DNA from: Caenorhabditis elegans
Lineage: Eukaryota; Nematoda; Chromadorea; Rhabditida; Rhabditidae
Reading direction: 5' to 3'
Assembly (NCBI RefSeq): GCF_000002985.6
Contig: NC_003284.9
Location: 9,238,001 to 9,302,000, forward strand
DNA: 64,000 nucleotides
The notes beneath the pieces were generated by a model, which worked only from the letters and a program-made list of their open reading frames with translations, was not told the DNA's origin and did no database searches. This document shows, one piece after another, positions 12,841-24,552 of the stretch. Both the position numbers and the translations under genes were made by a program. Position 1 is the first letter of the stretch. Each line of letters begins with the position of its first letter.

Positions 12841-13969
12841 CAAAAACCACAGAAATAATCAAAAGTTATTGTTTTCATTTTGTATCATGTACTATTTGGG
12901 AGTCTTAGGTATTAAATTCTGGAAGTCAATCAGCGATATAGGTTAGTTCGTCATCCTCTATCAGATCAATAGAGCAATCGGAAACTATTATCAAATTACA
13001 GAAAATGCTTGAATTACAGAAATGAATTACAGAAGTATTGTAAACGTTTGAATTTTTGGAATCGGTTTGTTTATGAGTCCTCGAATTAAAAAGGTAAATT
13101 GATGTTTTCCACGCTACTTATTGTTAGCAACATAATTTTTTTAATGGGTAGTGTTCCTTTCTCGCTTTGGCAAAAACACCCAATTTGCATTTCAATTTGT
13201 AGAAACAGTGGAACTACAACGTCGCTTTGAATAATTGTATTTTTTCATTCGTTTTTCTTGATTAGTATGAAAATAATTTGAAAACTTTCCAATTCCATTC
13301 ACTTTTCGCTTTTTCTTACGCAAATGAAGGTGTGTTCAAAATGTGCACACATGAATTTGGTTTCGAAAATGTTACTTATTTGTACTTCCCAGAAAACCTC
13401 TGAACGTCAATAGAAAAAAAAATACAAACAAAACCACAAAATCGTATGGGTAAGAATACTATTTTCTTTTGCATTTTTTTTTGAAACTATAATTTTAATT
13501 CAAGAAAAAACTAATAGCTAAAATTAACTTGAAAATGTTTCAAACTAAAACAAAAATAAACCCCTGGTACTCATAGTGAGTGTGGTGCCCCTCTGTGTCT
13601 TTTTAATTTAAGGGCTCAATTCTAAATACTATATGTATACTATGTTGTTTTTCGGCGTTCTCTTTTCCGTTTGCGGCGTCCCTCACAAAAAAAAAGAGAA
13701 AATTTGAAACTCTCGTTAGAGATCTGTGTATGTTTTTGACGTGACTCATGATAGAAGAGGCGTGCTTTCATCCTCCAATTTTGGAGCGTGGAAAGGCCGT
13801 CGCTGGACAAGTCGAACATATTGGTTAGCACGGTTTCTTGTATATAATAGTAGCCACTGCTGCACAGAAACGGACACACCTCCCGGTCAAACATTGCCCA
13901 TTTTACTGCACACCGTCTTCAGTTGTCACCACTAATACGGTTCATTTCGTATTCTTCATATTTTTCAAT
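12841..13969. other. intergenic region and promoter of the next gene
   Basis: AT-rich sequence. The last 250 bases are less AT-rich and carry TGACTCA (an AP-1-type site) at about 13741-13747 and a TATA-like GTATATAATA near 13840, about 130 bases before the ATG of the next gene. No coding exon is supported. Confidence 0.5.
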
Positions 13970-16900
13970 ATGCTCTATTTAACACTTTTTTGTGTCTTTC
14001 TTCTATTCTCACCTGTTTTTGCGAAGTATCCTTTGGCGGAACTCAGAGTGACTAAAGGTACTATTTAAATTACTTAACAAGTTCAACTTGAAATTGAATT
14101 TTCATAAGTATTAATGAGTCCTAAAATAATTTCATATCGAATCGATGGCACATTAGTTTTCAGATTTCAGATTTCGAGTTAGATTAGATATGATAGATTT
14201 TAACTGTAAACATCGTTGTTTGCTAAGAGTACAGGAAGAGTAGATGTCATAGTTTTTTTTGTTGCTAAAATGGACTAAAACTAGCCCCTAACAATTGAGT
14301 TTCATAAAACCTTAAAACTTTTGTATAGCAGTTTGTAATTTAAAAAAATCCTGACTGAAACTTGAAATTTGACTCCCTCTTATCACAACAGCCTAAAATT
14401 AAAAAGTATCTAGAAATCGCTGTAAGGCTTATTCTAGTTGTTTCTCTCCGAAAAAAAAAGTCGATTGATATCTTTTTCGGATTTTTTGAGAAATTTTACG
14501 AAGTCTTATTATGACATTTGGACGCTTGAGGTAGGTTTTTACAGTCGTTAAGAAAAACCACACAAACTACTCTTTCCAATGACAGTGATTTTTTGTAAAT
14601 CTAAATTTCATACCCGTAGTTTATTTACTTTTTTAGAGGCACTATTTCAAAAATTAAAGCACTTTTGAAGCGAAATTAGAAATTACAAACCATTCGAATG
14701 GAACAATTTTTTGAATACATGTAAATCAAATTGTCTTTAGCTTTGAATGTAAAGATCAAAATATTATTATTGATGCAACATTAACATAAAATTAAAATAG
14801 TAAAAGTTTGATAAATTAATTTTCTGTCATCGGTGCAAATGTAAAAAGTGAAAATGAATCTTTATTTTGCAGGCCCACCCAAAGTAGATGATATACCGTC
14901 AAATGAATACATTTTCACTCAATATACCATTGGAGAGACGTACACATTCGAGGTTCATCTAGATGAAACTACTCAAAACGATTACATTATCAATTGGTGC
15001 AACATGAATGGTGATCAATTGATTGGTGCAAGAGGGTCAGTTATCTTTTCTCATCGAAGATCAAGTTTTTAATATATTTTGCACATTTAGATGCGTAAAC
15101 TGTAATCAGTGCGGATATGAATCAGTTGAAACTCATTCCTATAATAGACCTGGTGCCATTAAGCGAACTCTAGTGCCATTTGTTGCTGCCCACACGGTAT
15201 GCAAACATTCTTTTTTTTTCTTACTCTTTTACAATTTCAGACAATCAACTTCGAATGTGAAATTGAAATGTACATCTGCTCTGGGTGTGCCGAGGTCAGT
15301 GAATCCATTATTCTTTTTCAGTTTTATAAATGACGTGTCGAATATGAAACTAAGAGTTTCTTGAAAAGAAAACCAGCAAACGCCCAAATAAATCATTTCT
15401 TTCCGAATCATATAATTTTATGAAAAAGTAAAGATGACACGCCGGTGGGTGGACGCCGACTGGAGTGACTAACAATGCTGATGAAATAAATAAAGACTGA
15501 AACCATCTTTTGCAGCGCTCGTGTGAAACTTCTCCACTAGCCCTCACGAGTAAGTTAACTCCGTTTGGCAAAAGTACTACTGTAGCACTGATGTATCCAC
15601 CAGCAGGTTACGCGATGCCAATGGGTAAGTGATTCTTATAACTTTCTTTTACAGGCATGGTTTTATATTAACACATTTTACCGTTTTTTTCTTACGCATG
15701 ATATTCAGGAGCCTATCCTATTCCTATTCCTCCTAACATCTATCCAACTCCTCCTTTCGGTGGATTTCATATGCCACCACATTCTCCACCACATGTGCAA
15801 CCACCTCCAGTTGTAAACCCTGGGGCGGTTGGTACTTATACGGGTATGTCTTCATTTTTTTCCAGATTGTTGCATGATTTTGAGTTATTTCAAATCGCGA
15901 CAAAACTCTACTGATATAGGCGAAGTAGCGTCTTCTTTTTTTGTTTTGTGCAAAATTATCTAAAACAGCGGAATAACAAAATGAAACATCGAAATTGGTT
16001 CTGAAACTATGACACAAAACTTTATATTATTAAAGAAAAGTTGATCAAGCTCCGCGTACTGATGTTTCTAGTTTTTAACAACTTCTACGATAACTTTTAT
16101 TCCAGGAAATATATTGTATATTTCTTTCTACAAAATTTTTTACAGGTTACGGAGGAGCGTGGCCATGGTGGGTGTGGCTGCTCATTATCCTTCTCCTTCT
16201 TCTTCTCCTTTGCTGCCTTTTAGCTCTTTGTTTTGCTGCTTTCATGAAGAGGAAAAGAGAAAAGAAGGCTGCAGCGTAAGTTTCAGCACTTTTTAGATTT
16301 GTTTTGTTTTGTCCGTCTTCGAGGGATGACGAAGAAGTCGTATAGTTATAGTTAGTTTCTGTTTTTCCCTACATACACATACGCACACATTCAAAACATA
16401 TGTACGCACAGAACAGAACAAATATGTTGGATACAATGCAAAACATAGATTGTACATTACATTACTACATATCATTTCTTTCCAGCGTTACTGTCGTCGA
16501 TGGAAAAGATTGTGCAACAGGGACTGATAGAGTGTCTGTGACATGCGTTGGAACCGATACACAGGATATTGTCAAAGTTCAACCAGCTGTATGTAAATCT
16601 TTTGTGTAGATTTAGAACACAACGGGTTAGATTAGGAAAACAGTTTTCAAAACTCTGAATGAAAGGCTTGTATGAGCTTTCAAGATCAATAGGTTCCCAG
16701 TTTATTGAAAATTTTTACTAGAAACTGGATGGCATATATAATTTAATGTTACCATCTGGAATGGTGATGTTTTTGATAATCTAATTTGATAATAATGTTG
16801 TTTTGCAATTGATTTCTAAAAATCTATAGTTCATGTTTTTCAGGTGGTTCTTGGTGCTGATAGTCTTCAAAGCCACCACCAACAGCATCACCAGCACAAC

Positions 16901-17542
16901 CAATACTCCAGAAACCAAGCAGAGTACGACCAGGGTTCTGTGATGGCTGGAGGAACGTATTCTCTGAGAGAAGGAATGATCCACGAGGGTTATACCAGGA
17001 CTCTTCCGTAAGTCCTAGTAAAAGCAAAGCTTCAAGATTATTGTTCATGTTTCAGAAGAGAGTCATACTCTACTAACGACCGATATGCCAGTCGTGATCG
17101 TTTCGAACGTCAAAGCCAGGATAAGTACACGGATAGATCCAGCTACAGAAATTTTGCCTACGAACGGGATATGGGAAGAGTTGAACCAATGGACGGATTT
17201 GATGAGGTTGAAACCCGTGAAAGAACCTATTGTTTGAGCGATGATGATCAGGAAATTGTGGAGAAAAATGTCAAGAGAACCCATACCACCAGGTATTCAT
17301 AAAAATATGTTTGAACATGTAAATCAAATTTATAAGCTCGTTTATATGTAATAATATGATCAGTTTCGAAAAAAAGCCGCATGTTTGTGCAAACGTTAAC
17401 TGCTTATTATAGATACGTAACAGAATCGTATTATAGATACGTAACAGAATCGCGAGAATATGATCAGGACCATGACAATGAAGAGCGAATGCGTGGAGAC
17501 GAGTATCATCACGCCACATACACACACAGCCTTCCAGTTTAA
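13970..17542 (+). CDS. single-pass (type I) membrane protein with cysteine-rich ectodomain
   Basis: Eleven exons join in phase: 13970-14057, 14873-15035, 15091-15196, 15241-15294, 15516-15624, 15709-15843, 16146-16275, 16486-16588, 16844-17007, 17056-17292 and 17413-17542. The product is about 420 residues. It starts with a clear signal peptide (MLYLTLFCVFLLFSPVFA). The ectodomain has CVNCNQCGYE and ICSGCAERSC, then a proline-rich stretch. One transmembrane helix follows (WVWLLIILLLLLLLCC) with a KRKREKK stop-transfer signal. The cytoplasmic tail contains a His/Gln run (SHHQQHHQHNQ) and many Tyr, Ser, Arg and Glu residues, suggesting phosphorylation sites. I recognise no named family. Topology suggests an adhesion or signalling receptor at the cell surface, which is inference. 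The last exon has two alternative acceptors 24 bases apart. Confidence 0.9.
17405..17452 (+). repeat. 24-bp tandem duplication spanning a splice acceptor
   Basis: Two perfect copies (17405-17428 and 17429-17452) of TATTATAG followed by ATACGTAACAGAATCG. Each copy includes its own AG acceptor, so the final exon of the membrane-protein gene can start at 17413 or 17437. The difference is exactly eight in-frame codons (YVTESYYR). Confidence 0.95.
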
Positions 17543-18007
17543 TTTTATGTATTGATTTCTATTGTTTGTTTCCAGTTACTCTCTGTCTTTCATCGGTTGT
17601 TTTATTTTTCTATTCTCATTTTTAAGATTTCAGATTCCCTATCCCTACTTTGCCCATCATTGGCCCGCCATTTTTAGTTTCGAATCGCTTTTTTTTTTAA
17701 CATTTCTAGTTATGTGAACACTCCCAAACTGTCTTTCCTCATTGCCTAAAACAATTAATAAAAAACAGTTTAATGATCTACAAATTGCAACTATACGGCA
17801 TTCATCTGAAGAGGTGCATTTGATTTCATTCATTCTTATATGGATGAAATCAGTGATAAAAATTGATGACTATGTACGAGGAGTATGTTGGTATGCTCAC
17901 AAAATCTTATGTTGGAAAATCTTGATGAGTGTAATATGTTTTGTGTTAGATCATTCGGAACATAGACCAAACTCATTTCACATGCTCAAATATTCATTCC
18001 ACAATAG

Positions 18008-19541
18008 CTAATTAGACAAGCAGGACATTGATAAATAGAAGAAAAGCTTTTCGTTCTGGTCGTTTTGAACTTTCACCAAAATGTTGTCCACGTCAAGGAA
18101 TTCTTCTTCTCCATTCGGTCCAACTGAAACAAAATCAAAATTTTGTTTTCAATAATTACATTCATTCATTTTACCGGTCGTGTACTTAAATGCAGCGTAG
18201 TTATTGGCAACAGTCATCACTTTTGCAGGCAAACGTGGATCGGAAATTGACTTCAAAGTAACACTGTAAAACGATTATGTGTGTACAAAATAGTAGAGTA
18301 GACCTTTTTACTTTTTGTTTCCAGCTCCAGATACGTAGAAAATAATATGCCCCTTTTCCTTTCTTCTGATGGTGACGAAATATCGGTTGCCTGAAAAATT
18401 TTATTCTGAATTTGGAATCGATATTTTTCTCTGCAAAAAAACCGACTTTTTGAAACAAATTTGTCCGTTTTGCGCGCAGTTAGTCTGTTAAGGCTAATGT
18501 TGTCGAGGCGGAGAGTTTCTGAAAAAAAAAACTATTAAATATTGTCAGCATCACATACAGTAACTAACTAGACTTCAGACTGGAATATCGTCCATTCAGA
18601 ATTTCATCAACCGATGGGAACTCAACATCTTCGATAGTAGAGTTACTGACAATGACTTGAGTGGTACCATTCGATACATCAATTGGGGTAACTTCTGGTG
18701 TAATGCCACATTCGGAGTGGGATTGAAAGAAATATTTCTGGAGAGCGACCTCATAGTTTCCATTTCTTCAGATGTGAAAATAATAGACGTGTGGCGGCTG
18801 GGTGGGCGAGCTATAAACCGTAATATATAAAAGGAAACTTGTGATGTGAATTGGGTTAAATTTAATTCCAAAAAGTGTTTAGAAGCCTGTTTTTACGTTA
18901 AAATTTCAAAATTTTAAAATGGAAGTCACGCATAACTAGTACCGAAGATATGCAGTAATAAATAAAACGAGAAGTAACGTACGTGGCTCCAGGTCTTTTG
19001 TACTGGCATAAATTGTTACAGTTTTCTTGATAGTTCTAGTTTGAAGAATCACAGTGATTGGGGTTTCACGCACTCCTTTCAATACTTCAAACGGGACAGT
19101 CACAATGCCTCCGCCTTGACTACCATCCAGGTGAACCTCGCTTTGGAGTCCTCTAAATACAGTTTCCTCGGAGGAAATGCTCACTCTGAAAATAAAACAT
19201 TGAATTCTTCTTGACTTTTATCTTCAAACTCAGATTTTTTTGTGCTTGACTTACGAAAGTTGTCCGCGACCGGTAACAAAAATATGAATTGTTCCATTTT
19301 CGTGTGGCTTAAATCTGATAGTTTCATCAAAGTCAGATTGAACATTCCTGACAGTGCCATTCGTGTTGAATGTTTCCTTTTCTCCAATGTTATTGTAGAT
19401 TGTAGATTCTGGGCACCGGTTGATGATAACATTAATAGTCTTCGGTGTAGGAGCATTTCTTATGGTCCGCCCCACTGGAAATTTGGAAGAGGAAGCTATA
19501 ACAGCTAAAGACATGAATAAGAGGTTAGTAAGAAGATTCAT
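18008..19541 (-). CDS. secreted protein gene with an apparent one-base frameshift
   Basis: Seven exons: 19541-19255, 19185-18983, 18810-18581, 18518-18447, 18390-18312, 18263-18175 and 18123-18008. They encode about 358 residues starting with a signal peptide (MNLLTNLLFMSLAVIASSS). The predicted chain has short hydrophobic beta-like stretches (TIHIFVTGRG, VTVPFEVL, TVTIYAST, HIIFYVSGAG) and several Asn-X-Thr/Ser sites, fitting an extracellular beta-sandwich protein; I cannot name the family. All junctions are in phase except within exon 3. There the entry frame (HTSIIFTSEE) and the exit frame (NYEVALQKYFF, then SECGITPEV) differ by one missing base around the GAAGAAATGG at about 18760-18770. 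The summed exons are 1076 bases, one short of a multiple of three. This is a natural frameshift, a sequence error, or unusual splicing. Confidence 0.8.
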
Positions 19542-19986
19542 CGTGGATCCGGAGGAAACCAAACCAAATGGAAGATATCAGTTCGGAAAGAATCGATAAC
19601 ATTTATAGGAGCTCACAAATCGAATTAACGACAACTCGAAATTTCACACAGCGTGGTGCTGGGAACCACGCAATCATCAAGAAGGAAATCGAAAATTATG
19701 ATCAGTGATCGTTCAGTTTTCAACATCTGAAAAAGTTTCAATTTTTACAGACTCACAATCCAATATGCTGATATATCTTTTTTTTTAAATATTAACTTTA
19801 TTAACTAATAACTTATATTAACTAATATTTTATTAACTAATTTTTTTTATTATATTAACTAATTATATTAACTAATAACTAACTAGTAAGAGAAACAAAA
19901 AATACCACTAACCGTAAATACGGATTTTTACAAACGTTCAAACTTAAGTTGCACCCATTAATTCATTTCCTCAAAAATAAGAAGTC
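19542..19986. other. shared upstream region of two divergent genes
   Basis: A 445-base head-to-head intergenic region. The left half should hold the promoter of the secreted-protein gene. The right half contains the TTAACTAAT tandem tract and the promoter of the plus-strand gene starting at 19987. Confidence 0.6.
19790..19895. repeat. degenerate TTAACTAAT tandem repeat
   Basis: Low-complexity AT tract made of repeated variants of ATTAACTAAT over about 100 bases, with T-run interruptions. It sits between the divergent gene starts. Confidence 0.8.
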
Positions 19987-22900
19987 ATGTCCACTCATGA
20001 AGAATCAGTCTGCGACTTTGGAACTAGCAAACTCCATTTGGTTAGTTTAAAAAAAATGGCAGAAGCAAATCACTGATGGTCCTTGTGGTTCTCACATTGA
20101 AGGACGTTCGAAACTAACGCGAGTTGGAAATTTACGTTTCAGATTTTACAATGCCTTCAGATTTCCGTGGTTTGAATGTGCGGGGTTGTTCTTCGGAATA
20201 ATTTGTGTTCCCAGAAAGTACTATTCAGCAATAACAAAATTTGCGCCATTATCATCACGCGGGAATATGCTGTAACTCTCATGGAAGAAGCTGTAAATTG
20301 CAGACTAACTCTTTCCAATATTCTACGTGGCAATGAAAGAATTATAATAATTAGGAATTATTAGCGAATATTGTTCATTATTTGGCACAATAGGTGACAT
20401 ATGTTTAATCAATTATCCTGTTTTAAACTTTCAGAAATATTAATTCACATTTAAACTTATAGTCGGGAACTATTATTTTTTCAGATTTTTTAGAAGCAAC
20501 TGTCGTGAAAACTGATGGAACTTCAAAACAATTCTTCTCGGTGTCCGACTTTAAAATAAATTTAATTATATATATATATATCTAACTTTTACTTCAGAAT
20601 TCCTTCAATCATTCATTTTTCATATTGCATGTTGTTGAATGTTAAAAATACACACTGGCAAAATTAAAAAGAGTAGCATATATTGGTTCTCAGAGAGCCT
20701 CCCCGTTTTTCTTCAACACGCAACAATAATGTGAAATTCTATTAGAAAAGTCATTTGACCAATTAGAATGTGGGAAAATTAGAGTATTGCAGCAGGCCCC
20801 GCGACGTACTGTTTTCTTACAATTTTTAAAAATTGTTCGTCGACTTTATTTTTTGTCAAAATTTTTATGTTTCAAATAAAAATACAGATAGTTTGAACTG
20901 ATCCAAATGTTACTCATAAACTTTTATTGATAAAAAACTCGTAAAAGACTAATGCAGCAATACAGCCGGTGTAGTATGTTGGTCTGGCGGATTCCAGATT
21001 AGGACTGCTCAATTGTTGCGTTTTTTGAAACACTACTTACTGTTCTGAAGCTGATCGATTTTTTTTCATGTAAATATATTACATAAACAAAAATTGGAGA
21101 AATCTAAAGAAATTAAAATCATAGTGAAAAAATGTGAAAATCACGGGAAATAGATTTACAAAGTTCGGATCAATTATTTTCAGCTCAAAGTCTATAAAAA
21201 TGGTACAATCTGTTACACTAAAGCATAAACTTACCAATACAAACATTTCACACACGATTTTTCATGATTTCATTATTTTCCAAAATATTTTTAAAATGAA
21301 ATCACAGATACTCTGGAATATCAGTTTTTCAATAATGTTACCGTTACAACTTTTTGAATATGTACTTGGAAAGTCCACATTCGTGTACTATATTGATTTT
21401 CTAATGTTCGATTCAAAATTTGGTATGATTCCGCAATGGAATTCTATATTGAATCAAAAATCAATGTTTCGTATATTTTGCTCTTAGAGAACCTACGCCT
21501 ACATACAATCTTTCAAATTTCAAAACTTCTGCAGATTTCTTTTCAACAAATATTTGTGTAATTTGTGTTCAAGACTAGAGACTTCAATCGGCTTTCCAAG
21601 TACATTTTCCCTTATCTCGCTCGCCTAGCAACCACACAATTTTTCGAATTTCCCACGGACCTAGATATTCTTATACAATTTACCCACCGAATGCACTGCT
21701 CAAATACTAATTTCCGTTGTACTTTTTCTTTTATGTCCCATGCATTTTTGTGATACTAGTTATGTTTTAAGTTGCTTAATAATTTCGAGGTAAATCTTAT
21801 TTGCTATATCAATTATTTCAGATCTTAGAGGTTTCAAATTCGAATGACAGCATGCAAGCAGTTGAACATCTTCCGAAAAGTCAGGCCAACAGCGGAAAGG
21901 TTATTCTTTGAATCTTTAAAGGTGGACTACACCCTGTGGGGAAATTGCTTTAAAACACGCCTATGGGGTCACAATGACCGAATATCATGATAAAAAAATT
22001 TAAAAAAATTTTCTAGATTTTATATGATTTTTTGAAAATTGAAAATATCTCAGTTTTCCCCTAATTCCTATTTGAATTTCCGCCAATTGAATTCGTTTGT
22101 TGGAGCGCGCTTGCATTATTTTCATAATTTTTTTAATTTATTTTCATTATTTCACTGATTTTCTCTATTTTTTGGGTTTCATCGGAAAATAAAAAAAATA
22201 AACAAGAAAAATGCAAAATTTTTATTAAAAAATAACTGAGAATGCCTAAAACTCTGAAATTATGCGATCCAACGACGACAAGCCTGAAATTAGTATTATT
22301 CAGAGTTTTAGGCATTTTCAGTTACTTTTTAATAAAAATTTTGCATTTTTCTTGTTTATTTCTTTCATTTTCCGATGAAAAACCCCCAAAAAATAGAGAA
22401 AATCAGTGAAATAATGAAAACAAATAAAAAAAAATTATGAAAATAATGCAAGCGCGCTCCAACGAACGAATTCAATTGGCGGAAATTCAACTAGGAATTA
22501 GGGGAAAACTGAGATATTTTCAATTTTCAAAAAATCATATAAAATCTAGAAAAATTTTTAAAATGTTTTAATCATGTCATTGTGACCCCATAGGCGGGTT
22601 TTAAAGCAATTTCCCCACAGGGTGTCCACCTTTAACTAAATAAATATAAATTATTGAAATATTCGATTTACAATTTACTGACCTGATTTTCCAAAGTTTT
22701 TTGTTTTGAGATTCCGCTAGAAGACTTGAAAACCGATTCATATAATAACGACATCGAAGGAACAAAAGAAGTAATATACCTATACATTCAACCAAGAAGA
22801 ATAAGCATCTACGCTCCAAAGTTTAAATATGGACCAAATCGTCAATATTCAGATGATGTGAGCAACAATATTATTACGTGAAACTCAAAATATTTCATTT

Positions 22901-23115
22901 TTAGGAAAACGAGACATTGAGCTCTGATGAGAAGGAAACTGAAAATTTTTCAGTTCAAAACCCATTTGTGACACATCAAGGAAACATCAAAAACGCTAAT
23001 CTTGACAATCATACCGAGAAAGTAATCGTGTGCGAAAAGCCAGAAGATAAAGACAAGGTAATTTGATAAGTTCAACTCTGAAATTGAAACTATGTAGCTA
23101 CGTTTATTTCAGTGA
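19987..23115 (+). CDS. small hydrophilic protein, paralogue of the 24.6-26.3 kb gene
   Basis: Exons 19987-20040 (MSTHEESVCDFGTSKLHL), 21822-21899, 22711-22857, 22905-23057 and a last exon starting with the TGA stop at 23113-23115 all join in phase 0, giving about 144 residues. The third exon contains RRISIYAPKFKYGP, which lines up with RKMSIYGPNFNYGP in the minus-strand gene at 24.6-26.3 kb, so the two look like diverged paralogues arranged tail to tail. The C-terminal half is rich in Glu, Asn and Lys and probably unstructured. There is no signal peptide or membrane segment. Function is unknown. The first intron is 1.8 kb and the second contains a 720-bp inverted repeat. The first exon is linked to the rest only by phase and coding look; an alternative start is ATG at 21852. 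Confidence 0.7.
21916..22635. repeat. 720-bp near-perfect inverted repeat (hairpin element) in an intron
   Basis: The left arm, 21916-22258, is repeated in reverse complement at 22299-22635, with only a 40-bp spacer. The outer ends read TTAAAGGTGGACTACACC and GGTGTCCACCTTTAA; the arms differ by scattered substitutions and small gaps. No coding capacity is visible. It resembles the long palindromic fold-back (MITE-type) elements common in Caenorhabditis genomes. It lies wholly within an intron of the plus-strand gene and its transcript would form a long hairpin. Confidence 0.95.
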
Positions 23116-24552
23116 ACCAGCTTGTTGAATGACAAAGAGTGATCGATTTACTTCAAGCTAACTATTCAATTTGCGTTTAATTTATTCAATCTTCGTAAAA
23201 TCTTCTGAAAACTAATATTGGCTAGATCTGTTTTTGTAATGTTCTGTATGGTATATTTGAAACAGCATTTGTTTATTAAATTCTTTTCTTAATTCGACAA
23301 ACATCACACTTTGGGTCTACACGTTCAAAATCGGTCGAGCCGTTACCTCCATTTATACGCAGATACTAATATCTATGTTTTCTTTTTGATGATAAAATTG
23401 TTTCACCACTTTCTAGAAAAAATCTTCAACGATCTAATAGAAAACAAGGATCTAATGTTCTCCGCAATTTCTGAAATTTTTAACAGAAACGGCACATTTA
23501 GTGCGCAATTTTTTAAAAATAACAACGGTATATTTGACGACCATTTTTGATTTTTTTTTAAATTAGAAACGGGATACTGCGCAATATTTTTATTTTATCA
23601 TTAGAAACTGTGTATTTGACGCACTATCTTTTATTATCACTGAGCATAATAAAATGTTTCTTCTCACAATCAGCTCCACTATGCCTCGCGACGAGATTTA
23701 TGCTCCACGAGGAATAAATGCTGTATAAATACAATAATTGAGTTTGGAAAAAATGTTACACTTGACAGGTTTTTATAAAAAACTTTTAGTCTCTTTAGAT
23801 AATTTTTTGCCAAAGAGTAATTCCCGCCCATTTCTGGATCCTAGTGGATTTTATCAGCTTACTTTGATTTTCTAGAAATAAAAGAAACAGAGTTGGATAA
23901 TCAATAAGAAAATAAACCAATTGACGTTGAAAAAGTTTAATCGCAATTTTGCATCTTTGTTTTTTGAAGCAAGGTCTTTTTTATCTTTAAAAATGATTTA
24001 ATATAAGTTGTACAATCTTGGAAGTGATTTTTTAACTTTAACACTTTAACACAAAGCATCTTCATTGTTGGTATCAATTTTCCGATGTGGAGAAAAAATT
24101 TATGGAAAATTTGAGTTGAAGGAAAGTTTGAGTCAGTGCAACTCAAGCCGATTGGAAATCCCTGTTAACAATAATTTAGATTTGAAAATCGTTCAATTCA
24201 AAAAAATACATCATAGGCGAAGAAATGTGGTCTAGCCTTGTGATCGAACAAAAATGTTTTAGAAAAGCGAATGTGATGGAGGATGATTGGGAGAGAGAAG
24301 ATGTAGACACTGGGAAAACTAAATGGAGTTCGATCATTGGATCGTTGAGAAGATGATAATAAGAAAATGTGTTATGCAATGCAAGAATGCGGCATACAAA
24401 GCGGTGTCTAAGTCATTCTTGGTCTAGTTGAAATGCCGGTTTGAATATGGTAAACCAATGTTCATAAAAACAGATTAATATTATTATTACTGGTATTGTT
24501 CTTGTCGATGTTGTTATTATGGATTCTTATTGTTTGTAGTGGCCTCAGAATA
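23116..24552. other. intergenic region between convergent genes
   Basis: AT-rich DNA holding the 3' untranslated regions of two convergent genes. Short open frames lack coding character. No further gene is supported. Confidence 0.6.
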
